Shown here: positions 12,199 to 24,565 of the stretch, in pieces
Numbering within the stretch: the first letter of the stretch is position 1
How the letters are laid out: every line of letters starts with the position of its first letter
Source of the DNA: Lingula anatina
Taxonomy: Eukaryota; Brachiopoda; Lingulata; Lingulida; Lingulidae
Assembly (NCBI RefSeq): GCF_001039355.2
Contig: NW_019775492.1
Span: 162,523-209,479, forward strand
Direction: 5' to 3'
Length of the DNA stretch: 46,957 nucleotides
Translations under genes and position numbers: made by a program
Notes under the pieces: model-generated
Seen by the model: the letters and a program-made list of their open reading frames with translations, nothing else
Databases searched by the model: none
What the model was told of the DNA's origin: nothing

Positions 12199-12204
12199 TT
12201 TATT
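12199..12204 (-). terminator. Possible polyadenylation signal AATAAA
   Basis: On the minus strand AATAAA lies about 50 bases after the TGA of the Cys-rich open segment ending at 12256. This spacing would suit a terminal exon. It also lies just upstream of the IRG-2 start, so it may be chance. Confidence 0.3.
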
Positions 12205-12255
12205 GTTATGTATGTATAGTTGAGGTTCGCAAGCAAAGTGACAGCTCTGGTAAGT

Positions 12256-12428
12256 TCACATTTGTTTTATATACAGTGTGGTTGGGCGGGTGCCAAAGCT
12301 ACATGCGCACACAGTCCTGCCAAAGTTCGTACACTTTCCTCCAAAACTTCCCCTTGCAGTTGTGCATACGATTCCATTTGTGTGCATTTCTACAGGGCTT
12401 ACACAACCAAAACATTTACATGTCCAAT
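12256..12428 (-). CDS. Candidate Cys-rich terminal exon, unknown family
   Basis: On the minus strand an AG acceptor (GTGAAAATAG) is followed by an open segment ending in TGA. The reading is rich in cysteine: seven Cys spaced C-x-C-x2-C-x12-C-x10-C-x7-C-x-C, with WTCKCFGC at the start and VCACSFG near the end. The acceptor would be phase 1, matching the phase-1 end of the TSP1 exon at 15591 on the same strand, and AATAAA follows at 12204. The polypyrimidine tract before the acceptor is poor. I do not recognise the domain. It could be the last exon of the TSP1 gene or a chance open frame. Confidence 0.3.
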
Positions 12429-13444
12429 CTATTTTCACTAAGTATGAACGGTTGAACGGACATATGGAAATCGGAGATGATTGGCAACATTAAAAAGTGA
12501 AATGACAATTATATTTGTGAAGACCACACGGGCATGGCTTTCAGAGAGAAAGGACACCGGAAGTATCTTTGCTTTCCATAAGTACGTGCCTACATGTAGA
12601 CGTAAAAGTTAACAGCTAGTACATGCGTCTTTTCGACATCATCAGTATTCCTTATATATTTTGCCACTGTATTTCAAATCATCACTCTGTCTCTGATTAT
12701 ACATGCAGTAGTTATCTTGAATGCTAAGGACGGTAATTTGTCATCGGGCGTATACATTAATTCGGTTTTTTTATTTTCATAAATTTCAACCTTAAAAGCA
12801 GAACAGCCATTAATATTTTTTTTTCTTTTAACTGACATATTTTGTTAAGAAAAATGAAAATATACAGTGAGTTTACGAAGTAACGTTAATAATGCCTCCC
12901 CCACCCATAGCATGAATATGAACGATTTCCATGCTATTAAAAATAACGCTGTAAAATAGATGATTAACAACAATGGTAGAAAAAGATGAAAATTGGAATT
13001 TCCTTTCCAGCAAGATCACATAAGACCCTAAATCAAATCATCAGCATTAGTCAAATATTTATTTGCATTCATGTGCTCTTTTAGATGTTTTACTAATAGA
13101 AAAAGAACTGCTTAGCATTTTACTTCGTGTCTTAACTTTACTGCGACACTGTACGCGCTCATTTGTCACAACGGATCAAAGGAAAATGAAATGATTGACG
13201 CGCTACGCAAAGTCACGAGATGCAGCTTCTTGCAGTAGGAGTGGCTTTCCAGGAATTACAGTCTTGCAAAAAATAAGCAATTGAATTAACGTGTGGTGTA
13301 TGCAAAGATGAAAGTTGTTTCTGTATTCAGGTGAAGTATATTTGACTCATTCCAGAAAAGCACAATATCAAAATGCATTATTCTATTTTTATGAGAGAGA
13401 AAAAAAGCATGGTTAATTGAAGATGGTTCATGGTGCAAATCACC

Positions 13445-13495
13445 AAACACAGTTTACTGCCCCCACCAAGGCAGTTATTATTTTATAATTCCGTT

Positions 13496-13528
<33 letters not shown>

Positions 13529-13540
13529 TTTTGTCTGTTA
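13445..13540. repeat. (TCTG)n microsatellite with CCACCAAGGCAG leader
   Basis: About seven to eight TGTC units degrade into TTTGTCTTTTTGTCTG. The preceding CCCCCACCAAGGCAG resembles the left end of the element at 41253, suggesting that the microsatellite grew from a truncated copy of that family. Confidence 0.75.
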
Positions 13541-14265
13541 GCATCATAAGTAAAACATTTTGATGAAATATAAACTGTCAGGAGGGGGCCATTTAACAAA
13601 CGATTAGATTGTCGTGGTGATCTAATGATTAATTGAATAGGTAAATAATAATGTCTGTTTGACTATTAGCAACATTATGCCAAAACTATGGACGCATTTT
13701 GATGGGAATTTCAGGATAGGCCAGAACTTAATAAAATATATTCTCTCCACGCGTTTGAAAATCCCCCACAGTCATAAAGTCAAATGGAATAAATCATCGA
13801 ACGCAAGTGCAGGGGAGGGTCAAGCAATCGTGAATAGGATAAAAATTCGCTTTGGTGGGAAAAGCCCGTAGAGTTGGCCTTAAAGGCACACATTTGGTCT
13901 AAAGTTATTTTGTAAACAGGTGTGACAGGAATCGTAGTCCGCCGTAGACCGTAACTTTGCACACACCCTATATTATGACCCAGTTCCAGCTAACTCTATC
14001 CCGTATTAATCACAATAGACCTGTCACAACGGCCTCGTACCTGTATTTCAAACACATGCCACGTAATGTGTTAGAGAAGATAAGTCGCCTTCTTTACACT
14101 GTCGCCAACCTGATTGTGCCTAGTAATCACAACTGTCATATCAAAAGAGGCCTTCGTCCCTCTTCGCTCCGCTCCATTTTTTCAAAGATAAATAGGAAAA
14201 TAAATAGCGGGCCACTACCAGATAAATCGGATCGGACCACCTGAGTGCGTATCTATAAAAGCCTA

Positions 14266-14475
14266 GGCCCAGTTTTATAAGGGACATTTAACACTAACCA
14301 GAGTTTAACTAGTTAACTGACCTTTAAATAATTATTTTTTCCATTTAAACACTGGCCACTAAACTAATTGGCTGTTTGAACACTGTGTATGAAACACATT
14401 TTAACCTTTCAGTTAATGGATGTTAGGAGAATTTATCCACTTCTTAGTGCTAAACGTCGTTTATAAAACTGGGCC
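14266..14475. mobile_element. MITE-like element with about 32-bp terminal inverted repeats
   Basis: The left end GGCCCAGTTTTATAA is followed by GGGACATTTAACACTAA. The right end read on the minus strand is GGCCCAGTTTTATAA followed by ACGACGTTTAGCACTAA. Total length is 210 bp with no coding potential, typical of a non-autonomous DNA transposon. I cannot assign a clear target-site duplication (CCTA on the left, CCTG on the right), so the superfamily is open. Confidence 0.7.
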
Positions 14476-15356
14476 CTGATTTTTTTTCGTTTCACCCCTA
14501 CTTGATGAACAGGGAATCAACCCTGGCGCTAAAACAACTAAGACAAATCTAATCCTAGCACCTTGTGGATTTGTCAAATAGTGACACCTAAATGATTTTA
14601 AGAACAATGTTTTGTTATCATGGTAATCCTCAGTACACCAAAACATTTACATTTAGTAAACCAAGGCTGAACTCCAAGGCGGGAAGCAAGTTCTCTCGGG
14701 CGATGTCTGAAATCGCTATTCAAATTCCGATTAAAAAAAAAAACAAAACAAACAGCCGTTGCCTTTATCAGCAAATGCATTCAATATTCTCAAATAAATT
14801 GGGGTAGTATGCTGTCACACACTGCTGTCAACCTTGTCCTCGCACGATCCCCATTCTACCCAATAATTAAGTGACGTAGTTGAGACAACAGTATTTCAGG
14901 AACCCGAGACTGGATTAGCTCGACTAAATAACCATTTTTATTAAAAGGAAACGTTTTTACAAATATACAGAATCACAAAAACGGATAATTTGCTTGATTT
15001 AATGCTCTTTTTTGCACTGTTTTGTTCAATATATGCCAATGAAAAATCCACAGACAGTTATAACAGGTAGCTGTACTAATTCTTAAGGTGTTTTTGCTGG
15101 TTCGAGATTAAAAGTCTATAAATATTTAATTGAACCATTGCATTACATCATACGGATTGGTTCCAGAAGAAAGATATGAAGAAAGTAAGCTAAACCGGAG
15201 ATCCTATACTCCTCTTGCAGTAAAAATAACAAACCACACCGCATAAAATATTTTCATTCTTTTGAACTGAAAAGTCCATAATCATGTTGTGATTTTTTTT
15301 CAGAATCGTGTCGTATTCCCCAAAGTGGAACATATGTATTACTGCCACATTTCCGC

Positions 15357-15397
15357 TTAGCAATGTATATCATATCTGGTGTGATATTCGACCCCTC
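15357..15397 (-). CDS. Candidate short terminal exon after the TSP1 exon
   Basis: A strong acceptor on the minus strand (TTTTTTGTTACAG) opens at 15397. Joined to the phase-1 end of the TSP1 exon it would add about 13 residues (GVEYHTRYDIHC) before TAA at 15357-15359. Read in phase 0 the same sequence stays open for about 42 codons, but the TSP1 exon ends in phase 1. This competes with the Cys-rich segment at 12256-12428 as the next exon. Confidence 0.35.
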
Positions 15398-15590
15398 CTG
15401 TAACAAAAAAAGACACAATCTGCAATAATAATTTACAATGTGTAAACAAAAAGGGATATTGGAAATGTTTGTTCAGTGAAAGAACCCAGTAGGGCTTGGT
15501 TTGTCAATTTTAATTAGACTGAAAGGCACCTGAGCAAAAGACAATGAATCGTGCGGGATTGAGGTGGTAATTAAGTTCATTTACACATAC

Positions 15591-15755
15591 CCATACAACA
15601 CAACGCGTGGCAATATTTGAATTGCCAGCTGACACCGGGACACGGCTTTCCGTCGTTAGATGGCGCTGGGTTATTGCACGCGCGCTTGCGCGTCTTGGCA
15701 CATGTTCCTTGGTGACAACTTGACCACTGACCCCATGTTGACCACCAGCCGTCCA
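15591..15755 (-). CDS. Thrombospondin type 1 (TSP1) repeat exon
   Basis: On the minus strand an acceptor (TCTCGTGTTGTAG) and a donor (G|GTATGTGT) bound a 165-base exon, phase 1 at both ends as is usual for shuffled extracellular modules. Reading from 15755 it gives DGWWSTWGQWSSC, then HQGTCAKTRKRAC, NNPAPSNDGKPCPG and SWQFKYCHALC. This has the tryptophan ladder (W-x2-W-x2-W), the Arg/Lys ladder and six cysteines in the TSP1 order. The domain is extracellular and found in secreted or membrane adhesion, complement-like and matrix proteins. The rest of the gene is not certain: upstream exons were not found, and two downstream candidates are listed. A different frame over the same bases gives a misleading 63-codon open frame. 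Confidence 0.85.
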
Positions 15756-16768
15756 CTACAACACGAGAAAGTAGATTTGAGAGGAAGGTAGAAAAACATT
15801 TTCTTTACTATTTGATTTTTATTAGGCCTCACTTTTTAATTTTTATGGATGACATCCTGCGCGCGCTACGATTTTCGTCCGTTCTCCATAAAAAAAAAAA
15901 AAAAAAATCCCCCCCCCCCCCAAGGAAGTCGGTCACATTTATATCTTTCATAACAAGGACTTCTTAATAAGTACATAGCCAGAACGTGCCTGTTATACCA
16001 TGGTACTGATGACAGTGATTATCTAATTTTGGTCATTGACTCAACGTTGTTGTTTGGTCGTCGTGATGCAAGACATGGGTAGTAATTTAAAATATTAATA
16101 TTTGTTTATCAACACTGCAACTATCAAAATATTTAAAAAAGTGTTTTAAAGTAAAAGTGACAGTTGTTTTGTTTCTTTAGTGAACTACTGAATTTTCTGA
16201 ACTTATTATTCACATTCCAATAAACCTCCTTGCAAAGTCAGCTAGCACTGGGATGAATAAGTCGCTGTAAATGTGTCGAAGGGAAGATGACTGATATGTG
16301 TGTGTGTGTATCGAAAGTTTTTGACATGACAAAAACATTCGGGATGCCACAAGAATGGGTAAAAATATTTAGAATGCACTTGGAATTTTTAGAATGCTCT
16401 TTGAATATCCAGGAATGCACAAAAATTGTCTTTCCGACGGCATTCTTGCTCATTCCGCCTCTAGTGTGACGGGGGCATTAAAGGCCATACATATATACCC
16501 TACATATATTTAGCCATCAAACATCTCCTACTGCTAAACACAGCCAGGCTAAAAGGGTGTACCATGTTTAGGCGCAAAACATGCTTAGGAGCTTAAAGTG
16601 TTGAAAAAATCAGACAAAGCAGGCACTTGGATGTTTTTACACTGTACGTTATAATTGTGTACCTGTGTTTTGTACCAAAAATAAAAACATTTCAGGTCAT
16701 TTTAATGTCTTATCAGCAAGAATGTTGTCTAACAACTGGGCTTGATACAGTGTTAGTATGTATCTTAG

Positions 16769-17015
16769 CAGCGTATTGGTTCTCTCCTATGATGTTCCCT
16801 CACGTCCACAACAATATCTGAAATCAGCAGGGTGGTGACCTCATTTCTGTGCAAGAATTCTCTCTGAACAGTACAGGAATGTGCACAGAATGAACTAGAG
16901 AAATATCTGTGAATAAGTAGTGAAAAATCTCTATGTGGCCCTTGTAGAGGGTAGTGAAGTGGAGAATATTTTTCATTTTATTTACCTGCTAATTGTTTAT
17001 CTCATAGTAAAATTG
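16769..17015 (+). repeat. Array segment (b), copy 1
   Basis: Begins CAGCGTATTGGTTCTC and runs through TTCCCTCACGTCCACAACA, the GTGCACAGAATG tract and the GTAGAGGGTAGTGAA tract to TTTATCTCATAG. It differs from later copies in AGCAGGGTGGTGACC against AGTGGAGAGATGACC. Confidence 0.75.
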
Positions 17016-18000
17016 ATTTTTTTTGGTAAGCCAACGTTTATCCAACGTCTTATCAACATTATGGTTCAACGTTGTTTCAACGTTACAACAACATAATTTG
17101 CCCGCTGGGTAGTGAATGGGAGAATTTTTTTATCCCTTTTTCCTGTTGAGTGTAAATCTTATTGTTAGATTTATATCTTTTTAGGCAAGTACTTTTTTCA
17201 AATAAGTACACAGTTGGGACATACCTGTTATGCCATGGTACTGATGACAGTAAGGGGCAAATTCTATTGTATCTGTTTGACGGAAATGTTTGTCTCATGA
17301 TTGGAAGTTTATCTTTTGTGTTTGCAATTGATGAGTTATCTAAGCAGTTAATAATTTTCTTGCTATGTCCCATTGTTACAGTTATATCTTTTTTGGCAAT
17401 GAATTATTAATAAGTATATACTCATGCGGGGCGTGCCTGTTATACCATGACACTGATGATAGTGATGATCTAATTCTATTGTTTCTGTTTAATGAAACCC
17501 TTCATATATAATGAGAATTATCTCATATGTTGCGTCAATCAGTAACACGGTTTTATTGTCTCTGTTTTATGTATTTGTTTGTGTCATGATTGGAAGTTTA
17601 TCTTTTGTAGATACAGTGATCATGTGATTCTATTGTTTCTGTTTCATCAGGGATGGACTATGATTAGAAGTCTAACTTTTGAAGTACATGAAGGTAAAAT
17701 ATCTAGAGGTCAGGGGGTTTGATAACATATGTCATTAGACACATTTGTTATTTAAGTTAATATAAACTGCACTGCATATGAGTGACTTAAAATATTTAAT
17801 GGCCCGCATGCTCATTTCGTTTTGACCATGCATTTTTTATGGGAGGGGTACTGGTTGTGACATAATTGGAATTTGAGTAATATATTTAGGCGAATTGGAG
17901 TTTTTTTACTCTGCCTTCATGTCTTTGTACAATAAGCCTCATTGGCCTGAAAAGATGAAATATTGAAATACTTGAGGTGTTTGCAATTGATAAGTTACCT

Positions 18001-18255
18001 CAGCAGTATATTGTTTCTTTCCTTTGATCTTCCCTCACGTCCACAACACTATCTGAAATCAGTGGAGAGATGACCTCGTTTCTGTGAAAGAATTCTCTCT
18101 GAACAGTACAGAAATGTGCACAGAATGAGCTAGATGAAAATCTGTGAGTATATGTAGTGAAAACATTTCTGTGTGACCCTAGTAGAGGGTAGTGAATTGG
18201 AGAATATTTTCCATATTATTTTCCTGCTATGTGTTTATCTCATTGTTACATTTAT
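18001..18255 (+). repeat. Array segment (b), copy 2
   Basis: Same order of landmarks as copy 1. It is closest to copies 3 and 5, sharing AGTGGAGAGATGACCTC and GAGTATATGTAGTGAAAAC. Confidence 0.75.
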
Positions 18256-19237
18256 ATCTTTTTTTGGAAAGGATTCATTTTAAATAAGTACAAAGTACGT
18301 GTATGGTACTTATGATAGTGCTGATCTAATACTATTGTAGCTGTTTTATGGAAATGTTTGTCTTTTATGTTTGCCGTTGATGCGTTACACTGAATCTCAG
18401 CAGTCAATGATTTTCCTTCTACATCCCTATGTCACATTTATATCTTTCTTAACAAGGACTACTTAATAAGTACACAGCCAGGACGTGCCTGATATACCAT
18501 GGTACTGATGACAGTGATGATCTAGTTTTATTGTTAATGTTTTATGAAGTCTTTGATAGATAGTTACAGGTATTTGAAGCCTATGCATTGCATCAATCGT
18601 TAACACAGTTTTATTGTTTCTGTTTTTATGGATCATGCAGTATTTGATTTTATTTTTCATCTATCAAGTAAGAATTTAGTTTTCAAAACTCCACAATTCT
18701 AAATACACATTTATCCTGAAAAACTGGCTTTCTAAAAATGTATGATTTCTGTTGGTTATGTTAGCAAATGATTTAGATATAAAAATCTAGCTTATCCCTC
18801 TGTCATATAAACACTCGTACCTGTACACATTAATTGGGCCCAGGGGAGTTTTCTAGATCAGCAGTATATGGTCCCTGTGGGGCTGAAGATTAATTTTTAA
18901 TTTCTGCCTATATTAGGTAAATGATTCACTGTATAGAAAATCAATAACAAAATTAAAACAAGGTTAGATATCAATTTTTAAAATTAAGACATATAAAAGA
19001 TATGAAGTTCAGAACACTTGTGGAAGTATTGGTTACATATAAATAGAACAAAAGACATTGCGAAAAAAAAAAAAGAGTGGTGAAAGTAAGTATGACATAA
19101 TTTAAATTGGGGTAATATATTTTGGTGAATTGGAGATTTTCACTCTGCCTTCATGTGTGTGTACAATCTTCAAAATCATTGGCCTGAAAAGATAAAATAT
19201 TGAAATACTTGATGTATTCTCAATTGATGAGTTATCT

Positions 19238-19495
19238 CAGCAGTATATTGGTTCTCTCCTTTGATCTTCCCTCACGTCCACAACACTATCTGAAATCAGT
19301 GGAGAGATGACCTCATTTCTGTGCAGAAATTCTCTCTGAACAGTACAGAAATGTGCACAGAATGAGCTAGAGAAATATCTGTGAGTATATGTAGTGAAAA
19401 CATCTCTGTGTGACCCTAGTAGAGGATAGTGAATGGGAGAATATGTTTCATATGATTTTCCTGTTGTGTGTATATCTCATTGTTACATTTATATC
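19238..19495 (+). repeat. Array segment (b), copy 3
   Basis: Shares all landmarks. It is followed by four (c) sub-repeats before the next boundary at about 21190, making this the longest unit (about 2.1 kb). Confidence 0.75.
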
Positions 19496-21206
19496 TTTTT
19501 TGGCAACTGTTCTTTTTCAAATAAGTACACAGTTGTGGCATACCTGTTATGCCATGGTACTGATGACAGTAAAGAGCTAATTCTATTGTTTCTGTTTGAC
19601 GGAAATGTTTGACTCATGATTGGAAGTTTTATTTTTTGTGTTTGCAATTGACGAGTTATCTAAGCAGTTAATAATATTCTTGCTACATCCAATAGTTACA
19701 GTTATATCTTTTTTGGCAAGGAATTATTAATTAGTGCACAGGAAGGGCGTGCCTGTTGTACCATGGCACTGGTGATAGTGTTTATCTAATATCTGTTGTT
19801 TTTGTTGTATGGAATTCTTCATAGTTAATGATTTGAAGTTTATGTTATGTATTGCGTCAATCAGTAACACAGTGTTATTGTTTCTCTTTTATGGGATTAT
19901 TTGTCATTTGATTGGAAGTTTATCTTTTGTGTTTGCAGTTGATGGGTTATCTCAGCAGTTAATTATTTTCATGATACATCCCATTGTTACATTTATATCT
20001 TTTTTGGCAAGGGCTTATTAATAAGTACAAAGTCGGGGTGTGCCAGTTATACCATAGTATTGATGATAGTGATGATCTAATTCAATTGTGTCTTTGATAG
20101 ATAATTATTTGAAGCTTATCTTATGTACAATTGCATCAATCATTAACACAGTTTTATTGTTTTTGACTTATAATTATGGAATTCTTTGTCTCATGATTGG
20201 AAGTTTATCTTTTTTAGTGTAGCAAATGATCATGTGATTTTATTGTTTCTGTTTTATCATTGATGGACTATGATTGGAAGTCTAACTTTAAAATTTGAAG
20301 TGCGTTAAGGTAAAATGTCTAGAGGTCAGGGGGACTTGTGATAACTTGTGTCATTTTATAGGTTTGTTATTTGATTTAGTATAAAGTGCACTGCATATCA
20401 ATGGTTTGGAATATTTCATGGCACAGAATACACATTTTATTTTGTCCTTTTTTTTGGGGGGGGGGGGAGAGGGGTGTACTGGTTGTAATTTTAAGAACTG
20501 ATTTTGGATGTAATATATTATTATGTTTAATTTTTGTTTTATAATTATGATTGAAATTTGCCAGAAAATGAAATGCACATAAAAATTCATGAAAACTGTG
20601 TACCATGTGTATCACAGGAAGACAACTATTTTATTTACTTACGGCAAAGGCCCAGAACTGCATATCTCGGAAATATTAGATTTTTGTTTCTGTTCATAAC
20701 AAAAGACAATGATGCACATTCAGATGTTTGTTTGCTCTTATTTGAGCTATTTTAGGGAAATTGTTAAAGTGTGAGGAGAGTGAGAAAATCATGAATTAAT
20801 GGATGTTTATTTCAAAATCTAAAGAGAAAATGGAGGCTCCTCCCCACCACAAATATTACAATAAATCCCATATAACTTATAAACTAAAATAAGGACTATG
20901 CTGAATTTTTCTGAGTATATAGATGTCTTATCTGACCCTATAAAGATGAATTTTCAAGCAGGACTATAAAGAAATTAAAATGTTTGTGCATTATAACATG
21001 AAGTTTTTGATTTCTATGGTGAACGATAGAAAATCATTAACTAAATTAAAACGAAGTTTGTTGTTACTTTTTAGAATGAAGACATGAAAAAATATGAAGT
21101 TCAAAACACTCATGGAAGTATTGTTTAAAGATAACTAGAACAATAGATATTTAGAAAAATAGAGTGGTGGAATTAATTTTAACACAATTGGAATTTGAGT
21201 AATATA

Positions 21207-22867
21207 CAGACTTGACATTTAATATGGAATATTTTTTTCCGAATCATTTTTCATCAGTTTTTCCCTATTTTGCTGACTAATAAATTAAAATAAGGATTAA
21301 AATCGTGTTTTAATAACCTTTAATAATCTCTTTGATGTCATTGTGACATCAGTTCATTAATGGAATTCGCCAGAGAAGCAAACAAAAACACATTGCCTAT
21401 TCTATGTCATACTGCAACCATTAAAAGAGATATTTTGTATCTCCATATTTTCCAAATTATTGTCTGTAAAAGAGTTACACACTCCACTAGGGACCTTCAT
21501 GTCAGTGTCTATAGTTACAGTAACGGTCACTGTTACGCCGGACCTCTTCTGGCTGCTACCAGCGCTCTCAAGTGGCAAGGCATTCCTTGGGATAGGTTTT
21601 CAGAGTTCAATCTGGAATAACATTCCAAGCATCGATCAAAATCTGTCCAATTTGGTCCAGTTTTGCTGTAGGATATGTAGGCCATTGATTCGGCGAGTAA
21701 TGGCCTACCCACATATCGCCTATGTGGTTCAAATATGGCGGTTTGATGACCAAGGTAGCTGCTCATTCCCTTGGTTCTGTAAGTAATCCGCTATTAAAAG
21801 TGCTCTGTGTGAACCGGCAATCTCACCGTGCAACCTTAAATTGTTCCTAAGTTGCCCCCTATCAAATGATAGTCAAGTGGTTCCCAGAGTATTCCTTTAT
21901 TTGATCTGGTTCAGGTTTTCGTCGATGACTACCATTGGTGTTTTGGCACCATTGTGGCATCCACTCCAAATACTGACGCTGTTAATGACCTAAGTCACTT
22001 TAGACGCGACACACACTTCGTCGTTGGCCTCTTCTGGATGTCTGTAAACTCTGTTTTGACTAGTTGAGCGGTACAGATGAAATCTGACCTCAATAAAGAA
22101 AGCCACAGGTTTCAGTGTTCAACCCAGAAACGGTCATGGGTCCCCAATTCATTTGAGAAACATACAACGATGCTTTGCTGTTTACAGTGGGTTCCTCGGA
22201 GGTCGTCTGGTATTCTAACCTGCTAAAACCAGTTTGGTGTTCGCTAAGGGCCTTGAAAACTGCGTTTTGGTGGCAATTTACCCCTCATTCTTAACGGACT
22301 GGTTGGTTTTTGTTTAGTTGCAACGGCATATCCTGAAAGACAGTGGGTCCTGTACCCTGGTGGTAAGATTTCAGTACATTGGGTGGGGCCTCTGTGTAGG
22401 TACATCAGTCTGGGCATTACTTTATAAAACTGTGCGGACCGTTTCGTTTGGCGCAATTATCTTTCTGGCAATGTCTGTCTTTTTCTCACCATTCTGCCTC
22501 AGATTAACAAATTTGTAAAGCACTGCATGGCTCATTTTATACACTGCAAAACCGACCACTTGCATGCAAAATTTCAAATTCTTCTATGCAGTAGTTGCCG
22601 ACATATGGATACTTTTTTGACAGAACCATGCTTTGTCAAAGCCAAGCTTTGACCTGCCCAAAGGACCACTACCCAATTAAATCTCTGCATATTACATAAT
22701 GCAGCAGCGCAACAAACCTGATATTCAGTTAATTGGAAGCCACACACCTGACTACACACTGCTCCATTCACATATCTTATATGAGATCGGATTTTTTGAA
22801 AAAAGAACGCATTTTTACCTAGGCATACCCTCGAAACTGAAATATTCCATATTAAATGTCAAGTCTG
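21207..22867. mobile_element. 1661-bp non-autonomous DNA transposon with 28-bp inverted repeats and TA duplication
   Basis: The left end CAGACTTGACATTTAATATG continues with GAATATTT. The right end is its exact reverse complement over 28 bases. TA flanks both sides (21205-21206 and 22868-22869). The uninterrupted sequence GTAATATATTTTGG in neighbouring array units shows the empty site, so the borders are certain. TA target sites are typical of Tc1/mariner-type elements. No transposase-like open frame is seen; the longest frames (21360-21620, 21460-21786) show no conserved motif. It inserted after the array unit formed. Confidence 0.9.
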
Positions 22868-22991
22868 TATTTTGATGAATTGGAGATTTTTACTCTGTCT
22901 GCGTGTGTACAATCTTCAGAATAAACACCATTGGCCTGAAAAGATAAAATATGGAGATACTTGAGGTGTTTGCAATTGATGAGTTATTTCT

Positions 22992-23413
22992 GCAGTATAT
23001 TGGTTCTCTCCTTTGATCTTCCCTCACGTCCACAACACTACCAGAAATCAGCCGAGTGATGACCTCATTTATGTGCAAGAATTCTCTCTGACAGTACAGA
23101 AATGTGCACAGAATTATCTACAGAAATATCTGTGAATATGTAGTTAAAAATCTGTATGTGACCCTGGTAGAGGGTAGTAATTGGAAGAATATGTTTCATC
23201 TGATTTTCCTGCTATGCCAGGGGCTGATTGAGGCCGTCTTTTGGGTCTTCCAGAAGATGGTCAGATATTCAAGTTAACAATGAAGGGTATCCAATTTTTT
23301 CTGTCGGAAGACGGTCAAAAATGGAGGATGGATCAACAAAGATAATTTGGAAGACTGTCAGAAAAAAGCTCTGGATCCGCCCCTATATGTTTATATCTCA
23401 TTGTTACATTTAT
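22992..23413 (+). repeat. Array segment (b), copy 4, interrupted by a MITE
   Basis: The (b) landmarks run from 22992 to CTGCTATG at about 23216 and resume at TATGTTTATATCTCATTG near 23386. The interruption is the hAT-like element at 23218-23385. Confidence 0.75.
23218..23385. mobile_element. hAT-like MITE, about 168 bp
   Basis: Inserted in an array unit. The left end is CAGGGGCTGATTGAGG and the right end read on the minus strand is TAGGGGCGGATCCAGAG. The CAGGGGCGGATCCAG type of end is common in hAT-family non-autonomous elements. Flanks share CTATG / TATATG, consistent with a degraded target duplication. The 70-codon frame across it is not a gene. Confidence 0.65.
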
Positions 23414-24322
23414 ATCTTTTTTGGCAAGGATTTGTTATAAATAAGTACACAGTCAGGATGTGCCTGTTATACCATATGGCACTGATGATAGTGTTTATCT
23501 AATTCTATTGTCTCTGTATAATGAAATCCTTCATAGTTAATAATTTGAAGTTTATCTTATGTATTGCGTCAATCAGTTACACAGTTCTATCGTTTCTGTT
23601 TTATGGAATTATTTGTCTCATGATTAAAAGTTCATCTTTTGTGTTTGCAATTGATGAGGTATCTCAGCAATAATGGTTTTACTGCTACATCCCTTTTTAC
23701 ATTCTTATCTTTTTTGGCAAGGATTAATTTTAAATAGGTAGACACTAAGGACGTGCCTGTTATGTCTAGGTACTGATGAGGGTGATGATCTAATTCTATT
23801 GCTTCTGTTTAATGAAATCCTTCATAGATATTGAGAATTATCTTATGTATTGCGTCAATCAGTAACACAGTTTTATTGTCTCTGTTTTATGTATTTGTTT
23901 GTCTCGTGATTGGAAGTTTATCTTTTGTAGATAAAGTGATCATGTGATTCTATTGTTATTGTTTTATCATGGATGGACTATGATTGGAAGTCTAACTTTT
24001 GAAGTACATGAAGGTAAAATATCTGAAGGTCAGGGGGTTATGATAACATACGTCATTAGACGCATTTGTTATTTGAGTTAAGTATAAACTGCACTGCATA
24101 TGAGTGACTTAAAATATTTAATGACACGCATGGTCATTTCGTTTTGCCCATGCATTCTTTTATGGGAGGGGTACTGGTTATGACATAATTGGAATTTGAG
24201 TAATATATTTTGACGAATTGGAGTTTTTTACTCTGCCTGCATGTCTTTGTACAATAAGCCCCATTGGCCTGAAAAGATAAAATATTGAAATACTTGAGGT
24301 GTTTGCAATTGATAAGTTACCT

Positions 24323-24565
24323 CAGCAGTATATTGGTTCTTTTCTTTGATCTTCCCTCACGTCCACAACACTAATCTAAAATCAGTGGAGAGATGACCTC
24401 GTTTCTGTGCAAGAATTCTCTCTGAACAGTACAGAAATGTGCACAGAATGAGCTAGAGAAATATATGTGAGTATATGTAGTGAAAACACCCTAGTAGAGG
24501 GAAGTGAATTAGATAATATTTTTCATATTATTTTCCTGCTATGTGTTTATCTCATTGTTAAATTG
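24323..24565 (+). repeat. Array segment (b), copy 5
   Basis: Same landmarks. About 12 bases are missing between GTGAAAAC and CCCTAGTAGAGG compared with copies 2 and 3. It is followed by a last (c) sub-repeat ending near 24690. Confidence 0.75.

Larger units (their letters stand above)
12440..15350. other. Intronic or intergenic sequence
   Basis: No coding segment recognised. It holds a (TCTG)n microsatellite (about 13493-13540), a short inverted-repeat element (14266-14475), and between 13850 and 14250 low-copy-looking sequence with no conserved reading frame. If the TSP1 exon is spliced to the Cys-rich segment, this region is an intron. Confidence 0.4.

Noticed and set aside
15510-15701. 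63-codon minus-strand frame over the TSP1 region
   Set aside because: Wrong frame: the TSP1 motif is in another frame bounded by splice sites. Only part of this frame's sequence overlaps it.
20351-20615. Two overlapping 79-codon minus-strand frames
   Set aside because: Fall at the edge of a repeat-array unit with a poly-G run; no conserved counterpart in other units.
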